Origin: an uncultured Oscillospiraceae bacterium
GTDB taxonomy: Bacteria; Bacillota; Clostridia; Oscillospirales; Acutalibacteraceae
Reading direction: 5' to 3'
Length of the DNA stretch: 15,692 bases
Assembly: GCA_900548545.1 (NCBI GenBank)
Contig: URKX01000044.1
Span: forward strand, 1 to 15,692
Of this stretch, positions 1 through 7,465 are shown one piece after another. Each line of letters begins with the position of its first letter. Position 1 is the stretch's first letter. Below the pieces are notes generated by a model. That model saw only the letters and a program-made list of their open reading frames with translations. It did no database searches and was not told where the DNA came from. The position numbers were made by a program, and so were the translations under genes.

Positions 1-1517
1 GTGGTCACGTCCTGGAAAATGATTTCCTCGGCGATCCGGCCGCCCATGGAGACCATGATGGTCTGGAGCATCTTGTTCTTCGTATTGAACATCTCATCCT
101 TCTCAGGCAGAGGCATGGTGTAGCCCGCCGCCCCCGTTCCCGTGGGGATGATGGAGATGGTGTGCACCGGGCCTACGTCCGGCAGCACGTGGAATAAAAT
201 GGCGTGGCCCGTCTCGTGGTAGGCCGTGATCTTCTTCTCCTTGTCGGAGATGAGCTTGCTCTTTTTCTCCGCTCCGATGCCCACCTTGATGAACGCCCGG
301 TCGATGTCCGCCTGAACGATGAAACGGCGTCCTTCCCTGGCTGCCACGATGGCCGCCTCATTCATCAGATTTTCCAGGTCGGCGCCGGTAAAGCCGGCTG
401 TGGTCTGTGCCACACGGTCCAGATCCACGTCCTCCGCCAGAGGTTTCTCGCTGGAGTGGACGTTTAAGATCTCCCGCCGTCCTCTCACGTCAGGGCGGCC
501 TACGCCCACCTTGCGGTCAAAGCGGCCCGGGCGCAGGATGGCCGGGTCCAGAATGTCCACCCGGTTGGTGGCGGCCATCACGATAATGCCTTCGTTGACG
601 CCGAAACCGTCCATTTCCACCAAAAGCTGGTTTAAGGTCTGCTCTCTCTCGTCGTGGCCGCCGCCCATGCCCGTTCCTCTCCGTCTGGCCACGGCGTCGA
701 TCTCGTCGATAAATACGATGCAAGGGGCGTTTTTCTTCGCCTCCTCAAACAGGTCGCGGACACGGGAAGCGCCCACGCCCACAAACATTTCCACAAAGTC
801 AGAACCGGAAATGGAGAAGAAGGGCACACCGGCTTCACCAGCCACGGCCCGGGCCAACAGGGTTTTACCGGTTCCGGGAGGGCCCACCAGCAGCACACCC
901 TTGGGGATCCGGGCGCCCAGGGAGTTATACTTGTTGGGATTTTTGAGGAACTCCACGATCTCCCGCAGTTCTTCCTTTTCCTCATCAGCGCCGGCCACGT
1001 CAGCAAAGGTGGTCTTTCGCTTTTCGTCGCTCATTTGCTTGATCTTGGCTTTGCCGAAGTTCATCTGCTTGTCGCCGCCCATGCTGCTGCCAAGCCTTCG
1101 CATCATGATCACCCAGAAGATGATCAAGCCCACAAACAAAATCAACGTGGGCAGCAGGCTGATAAACCAGCTGGTTTCCGCCGGCCGGAGGATATCCTGC
1201 ACCATCTTGCTGTCAGGATGGTCCTCATTGTACTGGTCGATGTCCTCCTTAACGTCCATGTAGAACAAATCCACACTGGGGAGCACATAGCCAATGGTCT
1301 TCCCATCCTCCAGCGTAATAGCCATTTCCCCAGTGCCCAGGTTCAGCTGGTATTTGCTCACCTGCTGGGTCTGGAAGTAATCGATAATGTCAGAGTACTT
1401 ATAGGTCGCCTGCTGGGGCGTCCGGTTGTTGAAAAGGAAGATGATGATAAACAGCACCACCACCGGGATCCCAATATACAACAACAGGTTTCGGATCTTT
1501 TTCTGATTGCCGTCCAA
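1..1517 (-). CDS. ftsH: ATP-dependent zinc metalloprotease FtsH (3' part missing)
   Basis: FtsH is a membrane-anchored AAA+ protease that forms hexamers and degrades misfolded or short-lived membrane and cytosolic proteins. The visible 505 residues show a first membrane segment (about 11-29), an extracytoplasmic domain (about 30-115), a second membrane segment (about 117-139) and the AAA domain. Walker A is GPPGTGKT (212-219), Walker B is IVFIDE (267-272), and the second region of homology is ATNRVDILDPAILRPGRFDR. The protease zinc site is HETGH (434-438), where many FtsH have HEAGH. The third zinc ligand and the C-terminus lie beyond the left edge. The start is TTG at 1517, chosen because AGGAGG sits 8 nt upstream and the first membrane helix follows at once. 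It is the last gene seen of the long leftward cluster, 50 nt after hpt with no terminator between. Identity is certain; the 3' end is unseen. Confidence 0.96.
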   Translation of the reverse strand, partial: MDGNQKKIRNLLLYIGIPVVVLFIIIFLFNNRTPQQATYKYSDIIDYFQTQQVSKYQLNLGTGEMAITLEDGKTIGYVLPSVDLFYMDVKEDIDQYNEDHPDSKMVQDILRPAETSWFISLLPTLILFVGLIIFWVIMMRRLGSSMGGDKQMNFGKAKIKQMSDEKRKTTFADVAGADEEKEELREIVEFLKNPNKYNSLGARIPKGVLLVGPPGTGKTLLARAVAGEAGVPFFSISGSDFVEMFVGVGASRVRDLFEEAKKNAPCIVFIDEIDAVARRRGTGMGGGHDEREQTLNQLLVEMDGFGVNEGIIVMAATNRVDILDPAILRPGRFDRKVGVGRPDVRGRREILNVHSSEKPLAEDVDLDRVAQTTAGFTGADLENLMNEAAIVAAREGRRFIVQADIDRAFIKVGIGAEKKSKLISDKEKKITAYHETGHAILFHVLPDVGPVHTISIIPTGTGAAGYTMPLPEKDEMFNTKNKMLQTIMVSMGGRIAEEIIFQDVT

Positions 1518-1567
1518 GAATTTGCCCTCCTAAGTTTCAATAGAACTCTATCCGCTTTCTTCCCTTT

Positions 1568-2122
1568 TTATTCGTACACAGAGGGTTTTAATACGCCCAC
1601 AAAGGGAAGGTTGCGGTATTTTTCATCGTAATCCAGCCCGTAGCCCACAATGAAAGCGTCGGGGATCTGGGCGCCCACATAGGTGGGGAACACTTCCACT
1701 TCCCGCCGTTCGGGCTTGTCGAACAGCGTACAGATCCGGATGCTCCTGGGCCCCCGGGATTGGAGCAGCTCCATCAGGTAGCTCAGGGTTTTGCCGCTGT
1801 CCAAAATGTCCTCCACAATGACAATGTCATAGTCTTTTAGTTCCAGATCCAGATCCTTGACGATCTTTACCACTCCGGAGGTTTTCACCCCAGAACCGTA
1901 GCTGGAAGTGGCCATAAAGTCGATGCGGGCAGGAATGGTGACGGCCCGCATTAAGTCGGCCATAAAGACCACCGAGCCTTTCAGCACGCTGACCAGCAGC
2001 AGTTTCTTCCCCTCATAGTCCCGGGAGATCTCGCTGCCTACGCGCTCCACGATCTGCGCGATCTGCTCTTCTGTAAACAACACTTCTTCAATATCTTGCC
2101 GCATTCCGCATTCTGATTTCAT
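1568..2122 (-). CDS. hpt: Hypoxanthine (guanine) phosphoribosyltransferase
   Basis: This cytosolic purine-salvage enzyme joins hypoxanthine or guanine to PRPP to give IMP or GMP. The PRPP-binding loop VIVEDILDSGKTLSYL is clear, as are the early VLKGSVVFMADL segment and the C-terminal VGYGLDYDEKYRNLPFVGVLKP block typical of Firmicute HPRT. The ATG at 2122 gives 184 residues, close to the usual length, and has a GGGAAAGGGA-like site about 10 nt upstream. An in-frame TTG at 2161 that overlaps the tilS stop would add 13 residues. The ATG at 2104 (MRQDIEEV) matches where the family usually begins but has no clear ribosome binding site. The order tilS-hpt-ftsH is the same as in Bacillus subtilis. 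The gene lies 35 nt after tilS and is probably co-transcribed with it. Confidence 0.95.
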   Translation of the reverse strand: MKSECGMRQDIEEVLFTEEQIAQIVERVGSEISRDYEGKKLLLVSVLKGSVVFMADLMRAVTIPARIDFMATSSYGSGVKTSGVVKIVKDLDLELKDYDIVIVEDILDSGKTLSYLMELLQSRGPRSIRICTLFDKPERREVEVFPTYVGAQIPDAFIVGYGLDYDEKYRNLPFVGVLKPSVYE

Positions 2123-2157
2123 ACGCGTTCGTCCCTTTCCCAAGAAAACCTGGTTTC

Positions 2158-3510
2158 TCAAGCTCTTTCCCTTTCGCGGATGTCCACCAGCAGCGCCCGC
2201 TTGGTGCGCCCTGTCACCTGGAAGCCCTCCGCCGGCCCCACACCTTCACAAAAGACAAGCTGTCCTGCCACTTCCAGCAAGACCACCCGCCCCCTTTGAA
2301 GCACAGGGATCTTCTGTTCCTGAAACAGCTGTTTCATACTTTTCGAAAGCCGCCTCCCCGCGGGAGAAAAGCAGTCCCCTTCCCGCCTGGAACGCGCCCT
2401 CAAATTTCCTGTAATTATATCATAGTCCAAAGCGTTTTTAAATAACAAATTGTGAATTTTTGGAGAGTTCTCCCCCTGGGAAAGGGGTTTTACCTGCAAA
2501 AATAAGGTCTTTCCGCAGGGCAGGTCCGTTTTTCCCAGGGTCACTTCCCGTGAAAAGCCCTCTGGCTCCCCCGCCGATCCCGGTTTCTTCAAAGACAACA
2601 CCCCTTGGGAACACTGGGCCAGGAAGCCACCCGGCAAACCCGTTTCCCCGCCTTGGGCCAGGCAGCGGCACAGGGCGTCCACGTGCTGCTTCTCCAAGGG
2701 CGGTATCCCCTGCTCCCGGCAAAACGACCGGAGCGCCCTGGTTCGGACAGCCCGGTGGGAAGTCCCCAACAGTGCGGCATCCAAGCCCCAGGGGACACGG
2801 GCTTTCTTCAACAGGGAGGATGCCTGCTCTTCCAGAAAACTATCATCCTGGGACAGTGTACCCACCATGCGGGAAACCGCCTCCAGCACCTGGGGGTTCA
2901 GCTCTTCCAGCACAGGGAGCACCTGGTGCCGCAGCCGGTTGCGGGTATACTTCTGGGAGAGATTGGAGCTGTCGGTCACATAAGAGAGCCCTTCCCGGCG
3001 GCAGTAAGCCTCGATCTCCTCTCGGGGGACTTTCAGCAGGGGACGCAAGACCTTCCCCCGGCTGTAAGGGATGCCCAAAAGCCCCGGCAAAGACGTCCCA
3101 CGGCACAGGTGCAGCAGGATGGTTTCCAGATTATCATTGGCATTGTGGGCGGTGAGAATGCGGTCCTCCCTGCCCGGGGCCAGGTTTTCGAAAAAACGGT
3201 ATCGGACATTCCGGCCGCACTCTTCCAAACCCAGCCCCTCTTGGCGAGCCAAAGCGGCCACATCTTCCCGCAGAACTTCCAGCCGCAGGCCGTGCCCCTT
3301 GGCAAAAGCCCTGCAAACCTCCTCGTCCCGCTGGGATTCCTCCCCCCGCAGCTGATGGTTCACATGGGCCAGCACCAGCCGCCGGGGGTCCACTTTCCCC
3401 AACAGCCAGTGGCACAGGGCAGTGGAGTCCGCCCCGCCGGAAAACCCCACTACGATCAAGCCCTGTTGGGGCAGGCCGGAGAGATCCCCTGCCGCCAAAA
3501 GCTCACTCAT
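2158..3510 (-). CDS. tilS: tRNA(Ile)-lysidine synthetase
   Basis: TilS uses ATP to attach lysine to C34 of the CAU-anticodon tRNA-Ile, so that it reads AUA and is charged with isoleucine. The 450-residue product has the N-terminal PP-loop SGGADS (24-29), the HVNHQLRG segment (49-56), AHNANDNLET (121-130) and TDSSNLSQKYTRNRLRH (179-195). A substrate-binding middle follows, then a C-terminal TilS domain (NLRARSRREGDCFSPAG... through KRALLVDIRE). The start is ATG at 3510, which overlaps the dnaB stop (ATGAGTGA) and has GGGAGG about 9 nt upstream inside dnaB. This suggests translational coupling. A longer open frame to 3726 exists but lies inside dnaB and looks non-coding. The middle and end of the protein are divergent, as is usual for TilS. 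Confidence 0.95.
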   Translation of the reverse strand: MSELLAAGDLSGLPQQGLIVVGFSGGADSTALCHWLLGKVDPRRLVLAHVNHQLRGEESQRDEEVCRAFAKGHGLRLEVLREDVAALARQEGLGLEECGRNVRYRFFENLAPGREDRILTAHNANDNLETILLHLCRGTSLPGLLGIPYSRGKVLRPLLKVPREEIEAYCRREGLSYVTDSSNLSQKYTRNRLRHQVLPVLEELNPQVLEAVSRMVGTLSQDDSFLEEQASSLLKKARVPWGLDAALLGTSHRAVRTRALRSFCREQGIPPLEKQHVDALCRCLAQGGETGLPGGFLAQCSQGVLSLKKPGSAGEPEGFSREVTLGKTDLPCGKTLFLQVKPLSQGENSPKIHNLLFKNALDYDIITGNLRARSRREGDCFSPAGRRLSKSMKQLFQEQKIPVLQRGRVVLLEVAGQLVFCEGVGPAEGFQVTGRTKRALLVDIRERERA

Positions 3511-4894
3511 GGCGGATGACCTCCCGGGAGGTGTAGCGCATATACTCGCCCTGCCAATGGACGGGGATGGACTTGGTTTCACCGTGGCGGTTTTTGGCCA
3601 CGATGATCTCCGCGGCGTTCTGATCCATGTCCTCGGTGAGCTGGCCGCCCTCGCTGGTGGCGTTGTAAGCTTCCCGGTGGAGGAAAATGACAATGTCGGC
3701 ATCCTGTTCGATAGAGCCGGAGTCACGCAGTTCAGACAAGCCGGGCCGGTGGTCTTTGGTGCGGTCCGTAGGACGGCGCAGCTGGGACAAGGCCATCAAC
3801 GGCACGTTCAGCTCCTTGGCCATCACCTTCAGGTTCCGGGTGATCTCGGAGATCTCGTTGACTCGGTTGTCCGTGCGGCGGCTGCCGGTCATCAGCTGCA
3901 AGTAGTCCACGATCACCAGGTCCACGTGGTCCAGGCGGCGCAGCTTGCCCTGCATTTCCAGCACCGTCAGGCCGGGGCTGTCGTCGATATACAGGTCCGC
4001 GCGGCGGAGGATGTCCCCTGCCTCGATCAGGCGGGCCCACTCAGCCTCAGTCAGGTCCCCCGCCCGAAGCTTGGTGCCCTCCACCAGTGCCTCGCTGGCA
4101 AGCAGACGGGAAGCCAGCTGTTCCCGGCCCATTTCCAGGGAGAAAAAGGCCACCCGCCGCTTGGCGGTCACTGCCACGTGCCGGGCGATATTCAGCCCCA
4201 AGCTGGTTTTGCCCACGCCGGGACGGGCCGCCAAGACGATCAAGTCCGAGCGGTTCAGGCCGGTGATGGTGCTGTCCAGCTCTTTGATGCCGGTGGGCAG
4301 CCCCTGGTACTTCTCACGGTCCGCGGAATTGAGCTTGTCCAGCCGGTCAAAGGTTTCCAGCAGGATCTCCCGAACCGGCTGCAGGCCTTTGTCGCTTTTC
4401 CCCTGGCGGATGTCGTAGATCCGGCGCTCGGCGGAGTCCAGCAGCAGGGACACTTCCCGCTCCCCGGAGGTGGCGTCATCCAGGATGCCCCGGGCCGCCT
4501 GCATCAACGTGCGCAGGTCATATTTGTCCCGGACGATGTTGGCGTAGGTTTCCACATGGGAGATCGAGGGCACCAACTGGGCCAGCTGGGTGAGGTACAC
4601 TTTCCCCGTGGCCTCGTCAAAATCCGGTTCCTCTTTCAGCCGTTCCAACACGGTGACAAAATCCACCGGTTGGCCCAGGGCGAACATCTCCACCATGGCG
4701 CCGTAGATCATGCGGTTGTTCACCGCGTAAAAATACCTGGGCTGGGGCAGGATATCCACCACCGCCGCCAAACAGGACGGCTCCAGCAGGATGGCCCCCA
4801 GCACCGACTGTTCCGCCTCTAAACTAAAAGGCATACTCATCCCCGGCTGTGCCTGGCTGTCCAGATAGCCCTCTGTACCACCGCCATACTCCAT
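3503..4894 (-). CDS. dnaB: Replicative DNA helicase DnaB (called DnaC in Bacillus)
   Basis: This hexameric 5'-3' helicase unwinds DNA at the replication fork and recruits primase. The 463-residue protein has the N-terminal helical domain beginning PFSLEAEQSVLGAILL, then the RecA-like C-terminal domain. Walker A is AARPGVGKTS (about 223-231), Walker B is VDLVIVDYLQL with its Asp near 330, and the downstream LSQLRRPTDR and LRDSGSIEQDADIVIFLHRE motifs are intact. No intein interrupts the ATPase site. ATG at 4894 is preferred over the in-frame GTG at 4900 because AGGAGG lies 8 nt before the ATG and only 2 nt before the GTG. It follows rplI by 56 nt across a terminator-like hairpin and overlaps tilS by 8 nt. 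The neighbourhood of rplI and dnaB is conserved in Firmicutes. Confidence 0.97.
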   Translation of the reverse strand: MEYGGGTEGYLDSQAQPGMSMPFSLEAEQSVLGAILLEPSCLAAVVDILPQPRYFYAVNNRMIYGAMVEMFALGQPVDFVTVLERLKEEPDFDEATGKVYLTQLAQLVPSISHVETYANIVRDKYDLRTLMQAARGILDDATSGEREVSLLLDSAERRIYDIRQGKSDKGLQPVREILLETFDRLDKLNSADREKYQGLPTGIKELDSTITGLNRSDLIVLAARPGVGKTSLGLNIARHVAVTAKRRVAFFSLEMGREQLASRLLASEALVEGTKLRAGDLTEAEWARLIEAGDILRRADLYIDDSPGLTVLEMQGKLRRLDHVDLVIVDYLQLMTGSRRTDNRVNEISEITRNLKVMAKELNVPLMALSQLRRPTDRTKDHRPGLSELRDSGSIEQDADIVIFLHREAYNATSEGGQLTEDMDQNAAEIIVAKNRHGETKSIPVHWQGEYMRYTSREVIRHE

Positions 4895-4915
4895 CGCCAC
4901 CGCCTCCTCTCACGC

Positions 4916-4953
4916 AAAAAGGGGCGCCCCGCACCGCGAGGCCGTTCCCCTTA
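4916..4953 (-). terminator. Intrinsic terminator or attenuator between rplI and dnaB
   Basis: Read on the minus strand, the sequence just after the rplI stop forms a two-part stem. The outer stem is AAGGGG with CCCCTT; the inner stem is GCCTCGC with GCGGGGC around a GGT loop, with one G-T pair. It is followed by TTTTT and then GCG. The T-run is short and dnaB starts only 22 nt later with a good ribosome binding site. I infer partial termination that lowers dnaB-tilS-hpt-ftsH relative to rplI, or protection of the rplI 3' end. Confidence 0.6.
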
Positions 4954-5400
4954 CTTCTTTTCGCAAACCGCCACACTCATGGAAGCGGTGATACCGCCGT
5001 AGAACTTCACCTCGAAGGGGTAAGTCCCGAAGGCTTTGATATCCATGGACAGTGCGATTTTCCGCTTGTCCACCTCGATGGAGAATTCCCGCTTGATCTC
5101 TTCGGCGATCTCCTTGGCGGTGACAGAGCCGAAGATCCGTCCAGCCTGGCCGGGCTTGGCATAGATCTTCAGGGTCTTGCCGGAGAGGGCCTCCGCGTTC
5201 TTTTTGGCGTTCTCCGTTTCCGTCTTGATCTTATACTCCCGGGAAGCCTCGGCGTTTTTCAGCTCGTTCATGGCCTGGGCGTTGGCCTCTTTGGCCAGCT
5301 TGCGGGGCATCAGGAAGTTCCGGGCGTAGCCGTCGGAAACGTTCACCAGTTCCCCCTTTTTTCCAATGGACTTCACATCTTGCAGCAATACCACTTTCAT
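4951..5400 (-). CDS. rplI: 50S ribosomal protein L9
   Basis: L9 binds 23S rRNA with its N-terminal domain and extends away from the large subunit, helping to keep the reading frame. The 149-residue product has the full family length. The N-terminal signature MKVVLLQDVKSIGKKGELVNVSDGYARNFLMPRKLA is present, then a long charged linker helix (about 40-75), then the C-terminal domain containing GRIFGSVTAKEIAEEI and the final beta strands. The ATG at 5400 is at the canonical position, with an AAAGGGTGG site upstream. It sits between gdpP (42 nt upstream) and dnaB (56 nt downstream), the usual Firmicute grouping. Confidence 0.98.
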   Translation of the reverse strand: MKVVLLQDVKSIGKKGELVNVSDGYARNFLMPRKLAKEANAQAMNELKNAEASREYKIKTETENAKKNAEALSGKTLKIYAKPGQAGRIFGSVTAKEIAEEIKREFSIEVDKRKIALSMDIKAFGTYPFEVKFYGGITASMSVAVCEKK

Positions 5401-5442
5401 GGTCGATCCACCCTTTCGTTTTTAATTAAATGGAATCTTCTG

Positions 5443-7419
5443 TCAGCTTTGCGCGGAAACCTCCTCCAGCTTGCCGTCCAGTACGCGGACCAGCTCCTGG
5501 CGGACATCCCCCACAGCCGTGTTCTTGATCTGGGCGCCGGCCATGGTGAAATGGCCGCCCCCACCGAACTCTTCCAAAATCACCTGGACGTTCACATCCC
5601 CCAGGCTGCGGGCGGAAATATTCACATCCCCGCCGGAACGGTACAGCACAAAGGAGGCCTGGACCCCCCGGATGGACAGCAGCTCGTCGGCCGCCTGGGC
5701 CGCCGGGATCCGCAAGTCTCCCCGGTCCTGGCTGGAAGTGGCAATGGCACACCCTTTATAGATCTCCGCCCCGGAAACCAATTGGGACTTCTGCTTGTAG
5801 GTGTCCAAAGAGTCGGAAAAGAGCTTTTTCACGGCAATCGTGTCCGCGCCCCGGCGCCGCAAAAACGCGGAAGCTTCAAAAGTGCGTACGCCGGTCTTCA
5901 TCACAAAGTTGTTGGTATCCAGCATAATGCCCGCCAACAGCGCCTGGGCGTCCACCGCGTCAATGGAAGAAGCCTTGATGTACTGGGCCAGTTCCGTCAC
6001 CATTTCCGAGGCGGAACTGGCATAGGGCTCATGGTAGAAAATCAAGGCGTTTTTGATATGGGAAACCATCATCCGGTGATGGTCGATCACCACCACACGG
6101 GGCACCCGTTCCAGCAGTTCCCGGCTCTCCACAAAATCCACCGAATGGGTGTCCACCACGATCAGCAGGGAGCGGTCTGTAGCGGACTGCAACGCCTCCA
6201 GCGGACTGACGAACAAGGGCTGCTCCGGATAGGCTTCCTCAGCCATTTCCACCAAGGGGCCGGCCAAGGTCTGGTTTCCGTTGAGAACAACGTGCGCCGG
6301 CTTTTCCAAGCCCTTGTGGATAGCCGCCCACATCCCCACCGCGCTGCCCACGCTGTCCAGGTCCGAATTTTTGTGCCCCATGATGAACACCTGGTCGCTG
6401 GCCTTGATGTGGTCGGAGAGGGTGGCGGCTATAACGCGCGTCCGCACCTTATCCCGCTTTTCCACACCTTTCGAAAGGCCGCCGAAGAACTCATAGGAGT
6501 CGCCCTCCTGCTTGACAGCCACTTGGTCGCCGCCCCGGCCCAAAGCCATGTCCAGGGCCTGGCGGGCCCAGCGCTCGCTTTCGGCCGCGTCTTTGGCCCC
6601 CCGGCCCACCCCAATGGACACGGTGGCACTCATATTGTTCCGGGCGCTCCGGATGGCACGGACTTCGTCCAGCACCCGGAACCGCTTTTGCTTGGCCTGC
6701 TCGATGTGAGCGTCATCCACCACAAACAGGTAGCGGCTGCTGTCTAAGCGGTAAATAAAACCGTTCATCTCCTGGATTACCCAGCGGCGCAATACGGCGT
6801 CCACTTCACCGGTTACGCGGGAGTCGTCCCCGCCCAGGCTGTCCCGGACAAGCTCCTCCCGGTTGTCAAAGGAGGCCAGGCACACCACCGGCCTGCGCTC
6901 CCGGAACTCTTTGCTGATGGCTTTGAAGGTGGTGTCGTCTACAAAGTAGAGGATATACCCGGCCTTGGAGCGGGCACCGTACACCGTGTACTCCCGGCCG
7001 CCATGGGAAACAGCCGCCCCATGCTCGCTCATCACCTGGCGGAAGGTCTTGGGGTAGATATACTTGAGCACATTGTCCCCCAAAAACCGCTTGCCGCCGC
7101 ACAGGGACCCGGCAAATGCCTCGTTGGCCCACACAATGTCCCCGGCGGGCGCCACCACGGCCACCGGCAGGGCAAATGCCTGGAACGCAGCCTCATCCTC
7201 CCCGCTGAGCACCCGCTGGGCAGCTTTCACCGTAGTGGAGATATTCCTGCGGTACAGCACATCGCTGACCAGCACGGCCAATACCGCCAGGGCCGCCACA
7301 GTGCCCTCGATCAAAAACAGGATCTTATTGTAGCGCCAGGTGGCCAGCGCCATCAGCACCATCGCCCCCGCCATCAGATAGAACAAGGGGGAAACCACCC
7401 ATACCTTTTTCCGATTCAC
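5443..7419 (-). CDS. gdpP: Cyclic-di-AMP phosphodiesterase GdpP (DHH-DHHA1 family)
   Basis: GdpP is a membrane enzyme that hydrolyses c-di-AMP to 5'-pApA, and so affects wall stress, potassium balance and beta-lactam tolerance. The 658-residue product has two membrane helices (about 11-27 and 34-52), a PAS-like domain (about 80-165) and a degenerate GGDEF domain (about 175-310). The DHH domain has GHKNSDLDSVG (349-358), VDTHS (422-426) and DHH (446-448), and a DHHA1 domain ends with GGGGH. All DHH metal-binding motifs are intact. The GGDEF signature is replaced by DSSRYLF (about 226-232), so it should not make c-di-GMP. The start is GTG at 7419, with weak AGAGGG and GAGG sites upstream; an upstream ATG in this frame stops at once. 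It lies 46 nt after rnj and 42 nt before rplI. Confidence 0.95.
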   Translation of the reverse strand: MNRKKVWVVSPLFYLMAGAMVLMALATWRYNKILFLIEGTVAALAVLAVLVSDVLYRRNISTTVKAAQRVLSGEDEAAFQAFALPVAVVAPAGDIVWANEAFAGSLCGGKRFLGDNVLKYIYPKTFRQVMSEHGAAVSHGGREYTVYGARSKAGYILYFVDDTTFKAISKEFRERRPVVCLASFDNREELVRDSLGGDDSRVTGEVDAVLRRWVIQEMNGFIYRLDSSRYLFVVDDAHIEQAKQKRFRVLDEVRAIRSARNNMSATVSIGVGRGAKDAAESERWARQALDMALGRGGDQVAVKQEGDSYEFFGGLSKGVEKRDKVRTRVIAATLSDHIKASDQVFIMGHKNSDLDSVGSAVGMWAAIHKGLEKPAHVVLNGNQTLAGPLVEMAEEAYPEQPLFVSPLEALQSATDRSLLIVVDTHSVDFVESRELLERVPRVVVIDHHRMMVSHIKNALIFYHEPYASSASEMVTELAQYIKASSIDAVDAQALLAGIMLDTNNFVMKTGVRTFEASAFLRRRGADTIAVKKLFSDSLDTYKQKSQLVSGAEIYKGCAIATSSQDRGDLRIPAAQAADELLSIRGVQASFVLYRSGGDVNISARSLGDVNVQVILEEFGGGGHFTMAGAQIKNTAVGDVRQELVRVLDGKLEEVSAQS

Positions 7420-7465
7420 GCAGCCTCACATCCCTCTGTCAGCCTTCACTTACGCCCGAATCCCC

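Noticed and set aside
319..1631. Long plus-strand frames opposite ftsH
   Set aside because: The minus strand encodes unmistakable FtsH motifs throughout, and the plus frames resemble nothing known.
3422..4822. A 466-residue plus-strand frame opposite dnaB
   Set aside because: It is a mirror of the DnaB reading frame with no start signals.
4849..6747. A 632-residue open frame on the plus strand opposite dnaB, rplI and gdpP
   Set aside because: It is antisense to three certain genes, has no ribosome binding site and its composition (His, Gln, Gly, Pro-rich) is typical of shadow frames in GC-rich DNA.
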